A stretch of DNA of 64,000 nt from NCBI GenBank assembly GCA_911728455.2, contig OU452231.1, forward strand, positions 10,412,078 to 10,476,077. The letters run 5' to 3'. Below are positions 11,152 to 20,749 of this stretch, piece by piece (position 1 is the first letter of the stretch; the number at the start of each line of letters is the position of its first letter). The position numbers and the translations under genes are program-made. Source of the DNA: Marthasterias glacialis (Eukaryota > Echinodermata > Asteroidea > Forcipulatida > Asteriidae). Below the pieces are notes generated by a model, which ran no database searches, was not told the DNA's origin, and was given only the letters and a program-made list of their open reading frames with translations.

Positions 11152-11456
11152 GTATTTTGTATGAGGTGTGACCTTTTTGCCCCGAGAAAATTTCACTCTT
11201 GTTGCACTTACGTGACGTCCCACTAGATTTAGGCATTTACCAAAGAGTTCTTTATGAGAAAGTGTGAAGACGATAAAAATTATAACAAAGTTATTGTAGC
11301 TGTATTTTGAAAATATCACCGCGACACCCTGCACCTAAATCAGGCACTTCTCAGATATAGCATTGAAAAACAACTGAAACAACAGCCTCAATATCAATGT
11401 GATGTGATTTCTTAAACATTGTGTATGTTGAGAAACACTTGCCTCATAGGCCCTAA

Positions 11457-11631
11457 TAGACCTTTATCATGGTGCGGCCATCTTGATTTTCTCCCATTCA
11501 AATCAATGTAACCAAACCGAGGCTGGAAGGGCAAACAGTCTGGTTCCTTTTTGTACAATGAATATTAGCATATATTACTGTTATTGGATACAGGGAACAT
11601 GACCAAGATGGTGCAGCATGGTAAAGGTCTA
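11457..11631. mobile_element. 'tagacctttatcatg' inverted-repeat element D, copy 1
   Basis: It begins tagacctttatcatggtg and ends with the inverted gcatggtaaaggtcta. The inner parts mirror each other (gccatcttgattttc against gaccaagatgg). Copies lie at 24831-25007, 30416-30602 and 49059-49229. It is about 175 bp and non-coding, a MITE. Confidence 0.8.
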
Positions 11632-12543
11632 TAAGGGTTTATTTAAAACATCTATTTGATGATGTTCTCATCTGTTTCTTGGTGAGCAAACCAACCCAGT
11701 TTTCTGGTTTTGTCATGGAGTTTCACAAAATGTGCACTGTTTGTGTTTAAAAATCAAGTAAAATGAAATAGCTTTAGATATTCTGCTTTGGCCCCCCTTG
11801 CAGACGATGTTATGTGCTGCTGCTATACCATTTTGGGGGGTCATTACTATGGTAACACATTGTCTGTGTGCTTGCAAGCAGGGGGTTTGTAGTCCAAACA
11901 CTAACACTCACCATACTTTAGGGTAGCTTTGGAAGCATAGATCTGCAAGGGGTCTCCTGTACACTGTGCAAAGTCTCGCAAAGATTCAAACATGGATTGT
12001 GTAGCATTCACAAGTTAACCTGTATACCAGACATGCACCTTTGCAGCTGTTCAACTGATTTCATCTTTCTCTCTAATAATAGTGCCATGGAAATCTGAAA
12101 AACACTGTACAATGTGAAGTGTGGTTGGCCATTTTCTCATGTTTTTTACAATTACAAAGTTGCACATCTGTACACAAGGTTCCCATACGTTAAAATGCAT
12201 GTGGGACTTGCACAGTCTGTTGAGAAATTATTTCGTACCTGTGCTTCCTTTTTACGTGCCAATAAATGCAAATACTCAGAAAAGCATGTTGCTGGTTGTA
12301 ATTGTATTGTAATTGTTTAATGTCCTTTATAAATTATACATGTTAGCATAGTACAAATACAGGCACTTAACAGCTCACAGGTGCACTAATGGGGAAGGCT
12401 AAGAATTCACGAACATGTAAATGTGAGGAATGTTAAACCCTCTGAAATGCAAATTAGATTTATTTTTACTGTAATGTTGGGCATCTGTGAGGAGAATACT
12501 AACAAGAATTTATATGTCATTAATCCTTGGGACGAAAATGTAT

Positions 12544-13117
12544 TTTAACCAGTTGGTGCCGGATGATGTTTCCCCTGCCTGGGAAACGGAAGCCGTGTAA
12601 AGACGCCATTGTGTAATTTCGGACCACCGGAGCCAAGGTCGCCCAGTCATTCCGCTGCGGAGCATGCACAGACCGCACGCACGCCGTCTAACACTTTGTT
12701 TCACCCACACAGGGACAAAAAAGGTCTTAAATATAATGGCATATTGTCGCTATTGAGAGGCGTTTTTTGTGAAATCCCCGATTACAGACCTTTATCGTCT
12801 TGTTCCAAGAAGAGGATTACGAGGCATCTAGAGGCTTCTACTACTGTTCATTCATTGTATTTCGGAGTGAGCTGGCAATCGAGCCATGGTTCCAGGTTTA
12901 GTACCGCTCGTATGCCGTAGGTAACGGCCGATGTTTTGCAATTCACGGTGTGTGAATTTGCATTTTCTCAGTCAAGAAACAAAACACACGATCCAATAAA
13001 GAGAATCTTTGTTCTCTTGTCACCCTCAAAGAAAACAGATTCCGGCAATTCCGCCAAAAGAATCCCGCCAGGGGGATTGGACCTAAAAAAAAAAGAATCC
13101 TGGCGGCAACTGGTTAG
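12544..13117. mobile_element. Dispersed inverted-repeat family R1, copy 1
   Basis: The ends are inverted: ttaaccagttggtgccgga on the left and the reverse complement of ttctaaccagttgccgcc on the right. The interior shares long near-identical stretches with 14772-15367 and 63505-63833, for example tgtttcacccacaca, ccaagaagaggattacgagg and gcaatcgagccatggttcc. No protein is recognisable in any copy. This is a non-autonomous DNA element family. Confidence 0.7.
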
Positions 13118-13713
13118 AAAACAGGATGCGTTTGACTGAACACCCAAAAGGGAAAGCACATTTTCCTACACAACAGCACCTTGAATATTTCATTTTACAG
13201 CAAAAGAAGGAATGGATGCTTTCTTACTTAATAAATTCCTCCCACACGATACAACAATGAAAGAGTTCAGTAAATAAACAGCCAGGTTCTTAATCTAACT
13301 TTCTAAAGTGTGATGTAACAACTCAAACTCAAAAACTTGTTCTTGTACACAAGCATATGGCACTCCTGGTATTTGACCTTCAAATCTTTACACTCTAATT
13401 TGAAGGGATTGCACAACACCAACCTTATATTATTTTACCACCATCTTTCTCTTTCCAACCATTATGAGCTTGGCTATGGAGGGTGAACATGGACAAAACT
13501 ACAGCTTTATAACAAATGGCCTTTGTGCTCAGGCTTTGGTGCTTTTTTGTGTGTGTAATTATGAGTGCAGTCGACTAAAGTCGCCTATGGTTTAAAGAAA
13601 GGGTTTATAGCTAACTCAACAGGAAAGTCGTTGGCTGACTCGTGGCTTACTCAGCCGGTTGTCAAGTTTATCGAAACTCAACCACTCAGAGTAGTTACTT
13701 GAGATCTATAAAG

Positions 13714-16700
13714 CTACGACTTTGCTAGCTCTATGGCAGACTTGAACAAAAGTTGATTCGCTTGTCGTAGTTTTTCGATTTCCGTTTCCAGTTGTTGACG
13801 AGATGATTGCGAGGTATGGTCATCTCCATTCTTCTTACTATCAGTCATCTACATGTAAAAGAGTAATCCATAGGAAAATCACTGGCAAATATATGGATGA
13901 TTAATTCAAGACAAGGGGGCTGGCTATGTGACATGTAACACAACGAATCTCATATATATCTTATATCTTGCAAACTTTGTGGTGTTCAATATATAGGTGA
14001 AACAAGAAATGAACTCATTTCTATGGTCATAGATCCACAGTCAACACCCAGAAGCTAGATACACCAGTCGATCATCACTTCAATCTACCTAATCACTCTA
14101 TTTCTGACATGATTTTACAGGGCATTGAGGCACTAGGTAACCACAGAGAGACTGTTCGTCTGAGTAGGGAGAAACTGTGGATAAGGCACACTCGGGCAAT
14201 TCAACCCCATGGTCTGAACATCTAAGAAGGAAATGATTAATAATGTTTTGTCTTCAATTGTTCTTACTAATTATTTTTTCTCCTTTTCCCATCTTTGGTT
14301 TTGTGTTTCCACCCATCAATGAATGGTACCAGCCAATTCCTTCTACTTTGCTGTGTAGATCATTCTGATAAGAACTTGTCCTGCTGTTCATCTGCTGCCA
14401 CTAGCCTGCTCTAGTCATCGTCAAGAGGTTAATTGTATGCAGTTTTTTATCTGACCTTGGAGTTTTTCGTGATCAGAAAAAATTAGCCTTACCGCTGACC
14501 GTTTGAGGGCATGCAGCTGGCGTCTTTTATAGTAAGCATGGCATACATGCAGTAAGCAGACGAACCAGATAAAAAAAAACTCCGTCAGGGGTTGAACAAT
14601 TTGTTACATAATTTTTCAAGCACGTTAAGTTTATTTCAAGACCAATGGTGTTCTCACCTGTTGGATTGCCTCAATGAGTTGTGACTTGTCCTCACTGTCT
14701 ATATCTCCTATCGCTGTCGGCCCCTTCAATAAAGTGAGCATAAAATATAATTAATGAACTTGGTAGACTCGAACATGCAAATGTTTCCCCTGCCTGGAAA
14801 CGAAAGCTGTGTAAAGACGCCATTATGTAAGCACAGGTCGCCCGGACATTCCATTGTGCAGCGTGCACATATCACACACGTTGTCTACTGCTTTGTTTCA
14901 CCCACACAAGGTCAAAAAAAGGTCTTGAATATATTGGCGTTTTCTGGCTATTGAGAGGTGTTTTGTTTTTTTAATTCCTGACTACAGACCTTTGTTCTTT
15001 TGTTCCAAGAAGAGGATTACGAGGCATCGAGAGGCTTCCACCATTGTTCATTCATTGTATTTCGGCTCAATGGAGGTAAGTTAGAGTGAGCCGGCAATCG
15101 AGCCATGGTTCCGTGTTTAGTGCCACTCCTATGTCGTAGGTAACAGCCGATGTTTTTAAATTCAGTGTGTGCATTTAACATGTTTACTTTCAAGAAAAAA
15201 AATAGACGATCAAATAAAGAGAATCTTTGTTCTCTTGGCATTGTCAAGCCAGGGTTTCTTTGTTGCCAGCGGTACCCTCAAAGAAAAAAGATTCCAGCAA
15301 TTCCACCAAAGAATCCTGCCAGGCGGTTGGACAACAACAAAAAAGAATCCCTGCGGCAACTGGTTAAGCGGATAAAATGGCTCATGCTAGAGATCTGTTT
15401 CATTTCAAAGCTAATAACGTTTCCCACCTCCTGGTATGGTATCCTGACTCCTACTTCTCCCTCTGCACTACCATCTCCATCTGACTCTGCAGACTGGAGG
15501 TGCCTCCTGAAGGGTTGCAGTGAGAAGGATGGCTTAGCCTGACTATTACTGACGGGTGACAACGTGAATGCTAAATTGGTTACGGCTCCTGTGTGTTAAA
15601 GAAACCTATTAGTTAAATAAATGCACTGCTGATAAAGTCTGTGACAAAAATTTTGAGTGAGAAGCTATCAGTGTACAAACTGCTACAATGCGGAGGTACA
15701 ACAACCCTCCTACACACTGGTACCAGAGACTGCCACAAACTACCATACCGTCTAGGCTAGTATTGTATGCATGGGTTTCATCTGTTTGTACAGCTGGTAT
15801 TATGTGTGTATGTATGTTTTGGTATTATGTGGAAACCCCATGGCTTGTGTACTGTGGACTTAGTCTCCACAGTCTCCTGTGGTATTTTGTGGAAAAGAGC
15901 CAGATGGGCAGGAGAGTGCACTGATGGTAACAGGGTTCACTCAAAATGAGTCCATATGTGGAACGGTCCTTTGAACGTTCAAAATGCTAACGTGCATAAT
16001 CACTCGTTTGGGATTGTTCCCGAACTTCAGCACGTCGCGGTACAGCAGAGCCTTCTGGTGGTCTCCTGGATTGTGGGCACATGCCTACAGGAACTTTTTT
16101 TCGTGCCTAGAACGTGCCAAATTTTGAAGGCGCCCCCTGAATTTTCTTTTCTATTTCTATCATGGCCCTCACCTTGGGTGGCCCCTGGGCCTTGTGTGAG
16201 TTGTTTTTTTCATTAAATAAAATAAAAACTGTACTTGCCTTTATGGTTGATTGTACGTACACGTTGTCTGCTGTGAATATGCCATATGCAGGCTGTATGG
16301 TCCTGACTGCCAGATGCTAACACAGTACCATCCATAGACACAGATAAACAGGTGACGGGCTTACTGCAAATATAAATAAGGGAATAAAAGAGTAGTGACC
16401 GAGGTCTTAAACGGTTGTTTAAAACCGGCAGGGTCGTGGCTGTGTGATAAAGGACCGATCAGAAAGGCAAGGTCCTTCATCACAAGGCCATGACCCTGCA
16501 AGGTTTAAGACCGAGTCATTACACTTTTATTTCCATTCATAAATGCCCTTTTTTGTTAAGAAGCGTAATAATGCAGGAAAATCCGTGAAACTTTTCTGTT
16601 TTTAATTTATTTTTCAATTCCTGTCACATCCTCTGGCTCCATATTGCGAAGGATCACCCACACGTCTTTTCACCCATACAAAGAGGACAGATGGTAATGG

Positions 16701-19700
16701 AAATACTGCTGAAATTCACCCTTAATGCGGGGGTTATTGTCCAAGTGAACCGAGATTCAAGCCTTGGTTCCAGCCGTGGGACCAATTATTATTAGGTTTT
16801 GAGATTCATGCTAAATGAAGCTGATATTTTCCCGAAAGAGAAACAACAAATCCCGGTGCTTCAATGAGAATCTTTGTTCTCTTGGCTTTGTTTAGTCAGG
16901 GTTTCTTTGTTCCAGCAGTATTCTCAAAGAAAAATGATTCCGGACGTGCCGAGAAATTAATCCCATCAGGTGGCACGGAAATTATTTTCAAGAACACTGG
17001 CGCTAAGTGGTTAAATGCCTTTATGGATGCCCATTTTCAGCGTCTTACCTGTGACCTTGGAAAACTGGCGCATCTCTTTCGTCTGCTGATGAATTATCAC
17101 TTTGTATATGTCTCTCTGTCTGTACAGGCTGTTTAGTTTGGAAGACGATAAATACTATCAGTTATTCCACAATCGCATCATTACCGGCCGGGCGGGGATT
17201 CAATCCCACATCATAATGACTCTTTCACTAGAACTGAGCCCAGTGCACTAGACCGCTCGGCCGAAACACTCCTGGGCATCACCACAATGTCACATTTCAA
17301 TAAACTGGACTTTCCTTTCTTTTGACAAAACTGCTGTCCAGGGGTGGATTTCACAAAACTAGTCCTAACTTAGGACTAGTCCTAACTTATGACAAGTCAT
17401 GTAAGTTAGGACTAGTTACTCATCCTAATTCGAGATAAGACTAGTCCTAGCGCTTTGTGAAATCCACCCCTGGCCATCCTTTTTAAGGAGTATGATGAGG
17501 GCAGTCGTAGTCCTCCGCACGCCTTAACCTTGTCAGAGTCATGCAAAAAAATAACACTCCTTACAATTTAAAGTCAAGATGGCGTGCTTCAAATCCAAGA
17601 TGGCGCTGATTACCGCTTTAATAGTATCTCAAAAGCTACACTTTATTTAGAATGAAGTTTCATACTCACTGTAGCATAGAGGTTGACCTGGTAAATGTTC
17701 CCATCTGAACATCCAGCAAATAAATGGTACTCTGCTGTATCCATGGTAACCGAGCAAACAGGTGCATCAAATACAAAGTTACAGAGAAGCTGGCCCGAGG
17801 CCAAATCCCACAACTGTTGGGTGAGGAAAATATCGAGTTGACATTAGCAAATTAGAATACTTACAATGTGTCTTAGGCCGAGTCCAAATGGGTGAGTTGA
17901 AGTAAAGGACATCCATAGCAACAGCCTTAGCGACAGCCATAGCCATAGCCGTAGCCACCAATTCGGATATGTCCTAAGACTATGGCCCTTTTCAAAACCA
18001 GAGTTTCAGCTTAGGCTCCGGCTTAGGCTTCATAAGTAATTTTTTAAACATTCACTTTCGGTACAAGATTTCAAATGAGCAGACGCTGCCCAAGCCAGAG
18101 TCAAAGCCAAAGCTGGGGTTTTGAAAATGGCCTGTGAGCTTTGATAAAGGGAAAAAAAATAAAAATTACCAAAATGTATGGGCTAGAAAATGCCCTCAGT
18201 CCATCACAGTTCCCTGTCGTTACTAACCCAGCACTCGTAACATTGTTCCACTCATAATGGTCAAAGTTTATTTTGCACGATTTTATGTTGAAATTTTAAT
18301 TTTTTCTTTATTATGCGTTGAATAGATTATTTTTCTTATGTTAGGAGCTTCTTTGTCTGAAGATGTTAAAGAAATTTCAGTTTTAGATGTGGAACGAAAA
18401 CCCCAATTGGCATAAACCCATGCACTCAGGTAGGGACTGAAAACCCAATCCACATGCACCGGAGTCTGGGATTTGTACTGGGGTCCACAGAGGTGAAAGG
18501 CAGGGAAAGAAACCACTGAGCCAACCTAAAGGCTAAGTGTGCCAAAGGTTTGGTCGACACTGGCTACAGATTTTTTTAGTAACACAGGGCAACTCTTTGC
18601 CAGACTACCTTTAGTAATGGCATCACACAAAATTTGTTCCACTTGTTTAGAAATTATACCTTGCAAGTTTGGTCATGTGACGCAGACACGACCCTTGACA
18701 TTGAACCTCCTGTCCCGCATTTAACATCGGTGATGGGCAGAGCGTGTTTAGACCATACGTGTAACGGCTCGCTTGATTTACTGTTCTGACCTGGCTGAAG
18801 AACACTGAAAATTGAAACAGATATTTACGGCCGTTGTATTGGGAGTAAAAACCCCAACTTGGGGGGAAAACCAATGCAATCAGGCAGGGACTGAAAACCG
18901 AATCCACCCGCAAGGCTCTGGTCTGGGATTCGAACCGGGGTCCACCGAGGTAACAGGCAGGGAAAGAAACCACTAAGCCGACCTGATTGCAATACCATCA
19001 GGATCATTTAGGAATACACTTCGAAAGAATACAACATGTACCTTGCCACAAACCACACCATAACCAGGTTGTCTTCTCCACCCGATATTAAATGACTGCC
19101 GTCATCGGTGAAACAAAGACACGTGACCTTCTGGTAATGACGAGACAGCACTGCTAGCAAGTCGCCACTGCAAGTCTGTTTGGGGGAAGAAAAAAAAAGG
19201 CATTCATAGAGTACTCTTAACATTGGGTATCACACAGCTTTACATAAAAATGCAAACAAACAAAAAAGGATCTGAAAATGATCAAATTTGGTCAATGTAA
19301 GTAAATTCCACCTCTTTTATTTTGGTTTGATTCTTTTGGACTGAGAACTGATTATACATGGGATCAGGTATACTACCATAATCAGAGTCTATAGCAATTT
19401 GGGTGTCGAGTCACCAAATGGTGTTGGATTTTGTTAGACTGCAAAGGAAGGATCCTAGTAAATCACACGAGGGAGTTCTAGGGTTAAAGACGCATGCTCG
19501 TCAACGCGCGACAAACAAATTTGTGCCACGAAAGATCACCTTTGACCAGCGCACGCATTGTACATAAACGAGGTACGGGTACCGTTTTGTGCCACAGAAA
19601 TAGCCGTTGCGTAATGGTGATGAGCCTACTGCGTCTCGATGGCGTAATGAAGCCAACATGGCGAGGACACTGTCTCGAGGACACCACGCCATTTCAAGTT

Positions 19701-20749
19701 CACAGCTACTCCCTCACCTGCCATATATGAATCTTCTCGGCAATGCCCGCAACACACAGTACATTATTAGATGAAGCAACAAGGCAAGACACAACACCTG
19801 GACAAACTATACGCTGCTGCTGCTGCTCCTGGGAAAAGAATAAAAAACATTCAATGGTGTGAAACTTTTAAGTAAAATTAAGATTGCTATTGAACTGTTC
19901 ATTTTTTTATCCTACTCTGGGAATAAACACAGGTTTCTGTCACCAGTTGCTAAAGCTACATGTCGCACAAAGCTACATTGTGATAATCGTAACACTCCAT
20001 CTTCCTGACGGTTGGGAGGATGGAAAAATACGATTATCGCAACTACGTGTGGAAGCAACTTAGTATTGATGCAAGACCTCTTCGTTTGAATGCAACCACT
20101 AAAAGTGCCCTCTTGCAAGAAAAACAAGCGTCTATGTTGGGCTTGACAACGCTACTCGCTAAATGCCGTTTTAGTTTCTTTGGGCATGAATGCGCGAAAG
20201 TTCCGGCCGCGCAATGAAATGTCCACTTGATCAATAATTAGCATTTTCGCTACCAATTCATCGAGAGGAATTTTAAAAAAGGGGAAATAAAGCCCTACAT
20301 CCATTAAACAATCTAAAAAGATCTCTTAGAAAGTGGCAGCCGGATATGGAAACTTTTCCCTGAAGTTATGGATCATTTTTTACAAAATATTCCATCAATA
20401 TCATAATGCCATTGTAATTAAATTCTGTAGTACCATGGAGGAAGAAACTACTAGTTCTAGATAGTAAACGTAGCACGTGCCTGAATGACATCGACGTCAT
20501 TCCATTGATTATGCAATATGTGTGCACATGTTTGACTACCTTTTTTTGAGCAGTCCACACGTGGATAATCGGTTTGCCAACAGCAGCCGATATCAAAAAG
20601 TAGCCATCCAAAAGACAAACACTTCGAGGAGCACTACATCCACCTTTGAAACTCTTAATAGCAGTGCCTGTCTGAAAATCCCAAACACAGGTATTCCATA
20701 ACATCCCACTGGCATCTGAAGTCAACAAAACTTCCATGGGCGCCGCCAT
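13714..20749 (-). CDS. WDR18: WDR18, WD-repeat component of the Rix1/5FMC ribosome-maturation complex
   Basis: Ten coding exons, in transcript order: 20749-20540, 19828-19718, 19175-19042, 18804-18660, 17813-17670, 17128(or 17119)-17049, 16363-16239, 15588-15428, 14723-14658 and 13848-13714. They join in frame to 436 residues; human WDR18 has 432. The N-terminus MAAPMEV matches vertebrate WDR18, so I use this ATG although an in-frame ATG lies 17 codons upstream. WD-type strand motifs are visible (HVWT, KIHIWQ, VMVWFV, CKLWDL, ACIWHI), with diagnostic stretches [31 protein letters not shown] and [10 protein letters not shown]. The last exon encodes a short helical tail ([15 protein letters not shown]), as in the family. 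The family protein works with PELP1, TEX10, SENP3 and LAS1L in nucleolar processing of pre-60S ribosomes (yeast Ipi3). All introns are GT-AG except the one after 16239, which has a GC donor. The gene is convergent with the upstream gene and divergent from DOCK. Confidence 0.96.
13969..14225 (+). mobile_element. Penelope-like retroelement fragment (GIY-YIG end)
   Basis: On the + strand, opposite to WDR18, a short stretch reads [16 protein letters not shown], matching the CxxC followed by (V/Q)YIGET at the start of the GIY-YIG endonuclease of Penelope-like elements. A later stretch reads [12 protein letters not shown]...[18 protein letters not shown] and then stops, matching the usual C-terminal end. 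It is a broken, 5'-truncated fossil inside the last intron of WDR18. Confidence 0.7.
14772..15367. mobile_element. Dispersed inverted-repeat family R1, copy 2
   Basis: It follows copy 1 (12544-13117) almost end to end, including gtttcccctgcctgg, the block around agaggattacgaggcatcga and the right end gcggcaactggtta. It contains an extra segment around 15240-15290 (agccagggtttctttgtt) shared with the partial copy at 16803-17013. It sits in the intron between WDR18 exons 8 and 9. Confidence 0.7.
15952..16095 (-). repeat. Interspersed repeat shared with 48838-49030 (inverted)
   Basis: The stretch with gttcaaaatgctaacgtgca and ggattgttcccg matches the reverse complement of 48838-49030 (tgcattagcattttgaac, ggaacattcct). 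It is non-coding and lies in a WDR18 intron. Confidence 0.5.
16374..16548. mobile_element. 'gaataaaagagtagtgac' inverted-repeat element G, short copy
   Basis: It begins gggaataaaagagtagtgac and ends with the mirror cattacacttttatttcc. Inner arms gcagggtcgtggctgtgtg and its mirror form a hairpin around 16430-16500. A longer copy lies at 56625-57241. No protein is encoded. Confidence 0.7.
16803..17013. repeat. Partial copy of repeat family R1
   Basis: Similarity to 15210-15367 runs from gagaatctttgttctcttgg through caaagaaaaa and attccgg to ctaagtggttaa, with the left part missing. It lies next to WDR18 exon 6, ending about 36 bases from the exon's 3' boundary at 17049. Confidence 0.6.
17180..17272 (-). 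repeat. tRNA-like SINE head
   Basis: Read on the - strand it gives tttcggccgagcggtctagtg, then a B box within gggattgaatccccg. It is an intronic copy of the Ser-tRNA-like SINE family and not a folded tRNA gene. Confidence 0.65.
17338..17473. mobile_element. 'aatccacccctgg' palindromic element B, copy 1
   Basis: It starts ccaggggtggatttcacaaa and ends with the exact mirror tttgtgaaatccacccctgg. The inner part is built from repeated tcctaacttaggactagt units. Copies lie at 33042-33190 and 58331-58422. It is a short fold-back element of about 136 bp. Confidence 0.85.
18388..18527 (-). repeat. tRNA-like SINE, second family, copy 1
   Basis: The - strand reads ttggctcagtggtttctttccc as a head, then a degraded B box, then ggttttcagtccctacctg. 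It matches 18837-18985. Both copies lie in introns flanking WDR18 exon 4. Confidence 0.65.
18837..18985 (-). repeat. tRNA-like SINE, second family, copy 2
   Basis: The - strand reads tcggcttagtggtttctttc, then a B box in ggttcgaatccc, then ggttttcagtccctgcctg. It is close to 18388-18527 and better preserved. Confidence 0.7.
19345..19455 (-). repeat. Interspersed repeat shared with 37490-37615 (inverted)
   Basis: Motifs ccaaatggtgttggattttg and aatttgggtgtcgag are the reverse complement of parts of 37490-37615 (caaaatccaacatcatttgg, caacacccaaa). The repeat is non-coding. Confidence 0.5.
19977..20043. repeat. Short inverted repeat in WDR18 intron 1
   Basis: Arms ttgtgataatcgtaacactccatcttcc and the mirrored ggaggatggaaaaatacgattatcgcaa face each other around a short centre. 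No function can be assigned. Confidence 0.5.

Larger units (their letters stand above)
7758..13713. other. Intergenic region between convergent genes
   Basis: I see no supported gene here. The content is repeats: an L element, tRNA-derived SINEs, a LINE tail fragment, a hAT-like element, a tagacctttatcatg element and a dispersed inverted-repeat family, each listed separately. The remaining segments (about 8430-9325, 11160-11450, 11640-12540 and 13120-13700) are AT-rich with nothing I recognise. No clear polyadenylation signal could be assigned to either flanking gene. Confidence 0.6.

Noticed and set aside
18647-18973. 108-codon reading frame on the - strand
   Set aside because: It overlaps WDR18 exon 4 in the wrong frame and runs across a SINE. 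The correct frame gives [12 protein letters not shown]...HALPITD, matching WDR18.
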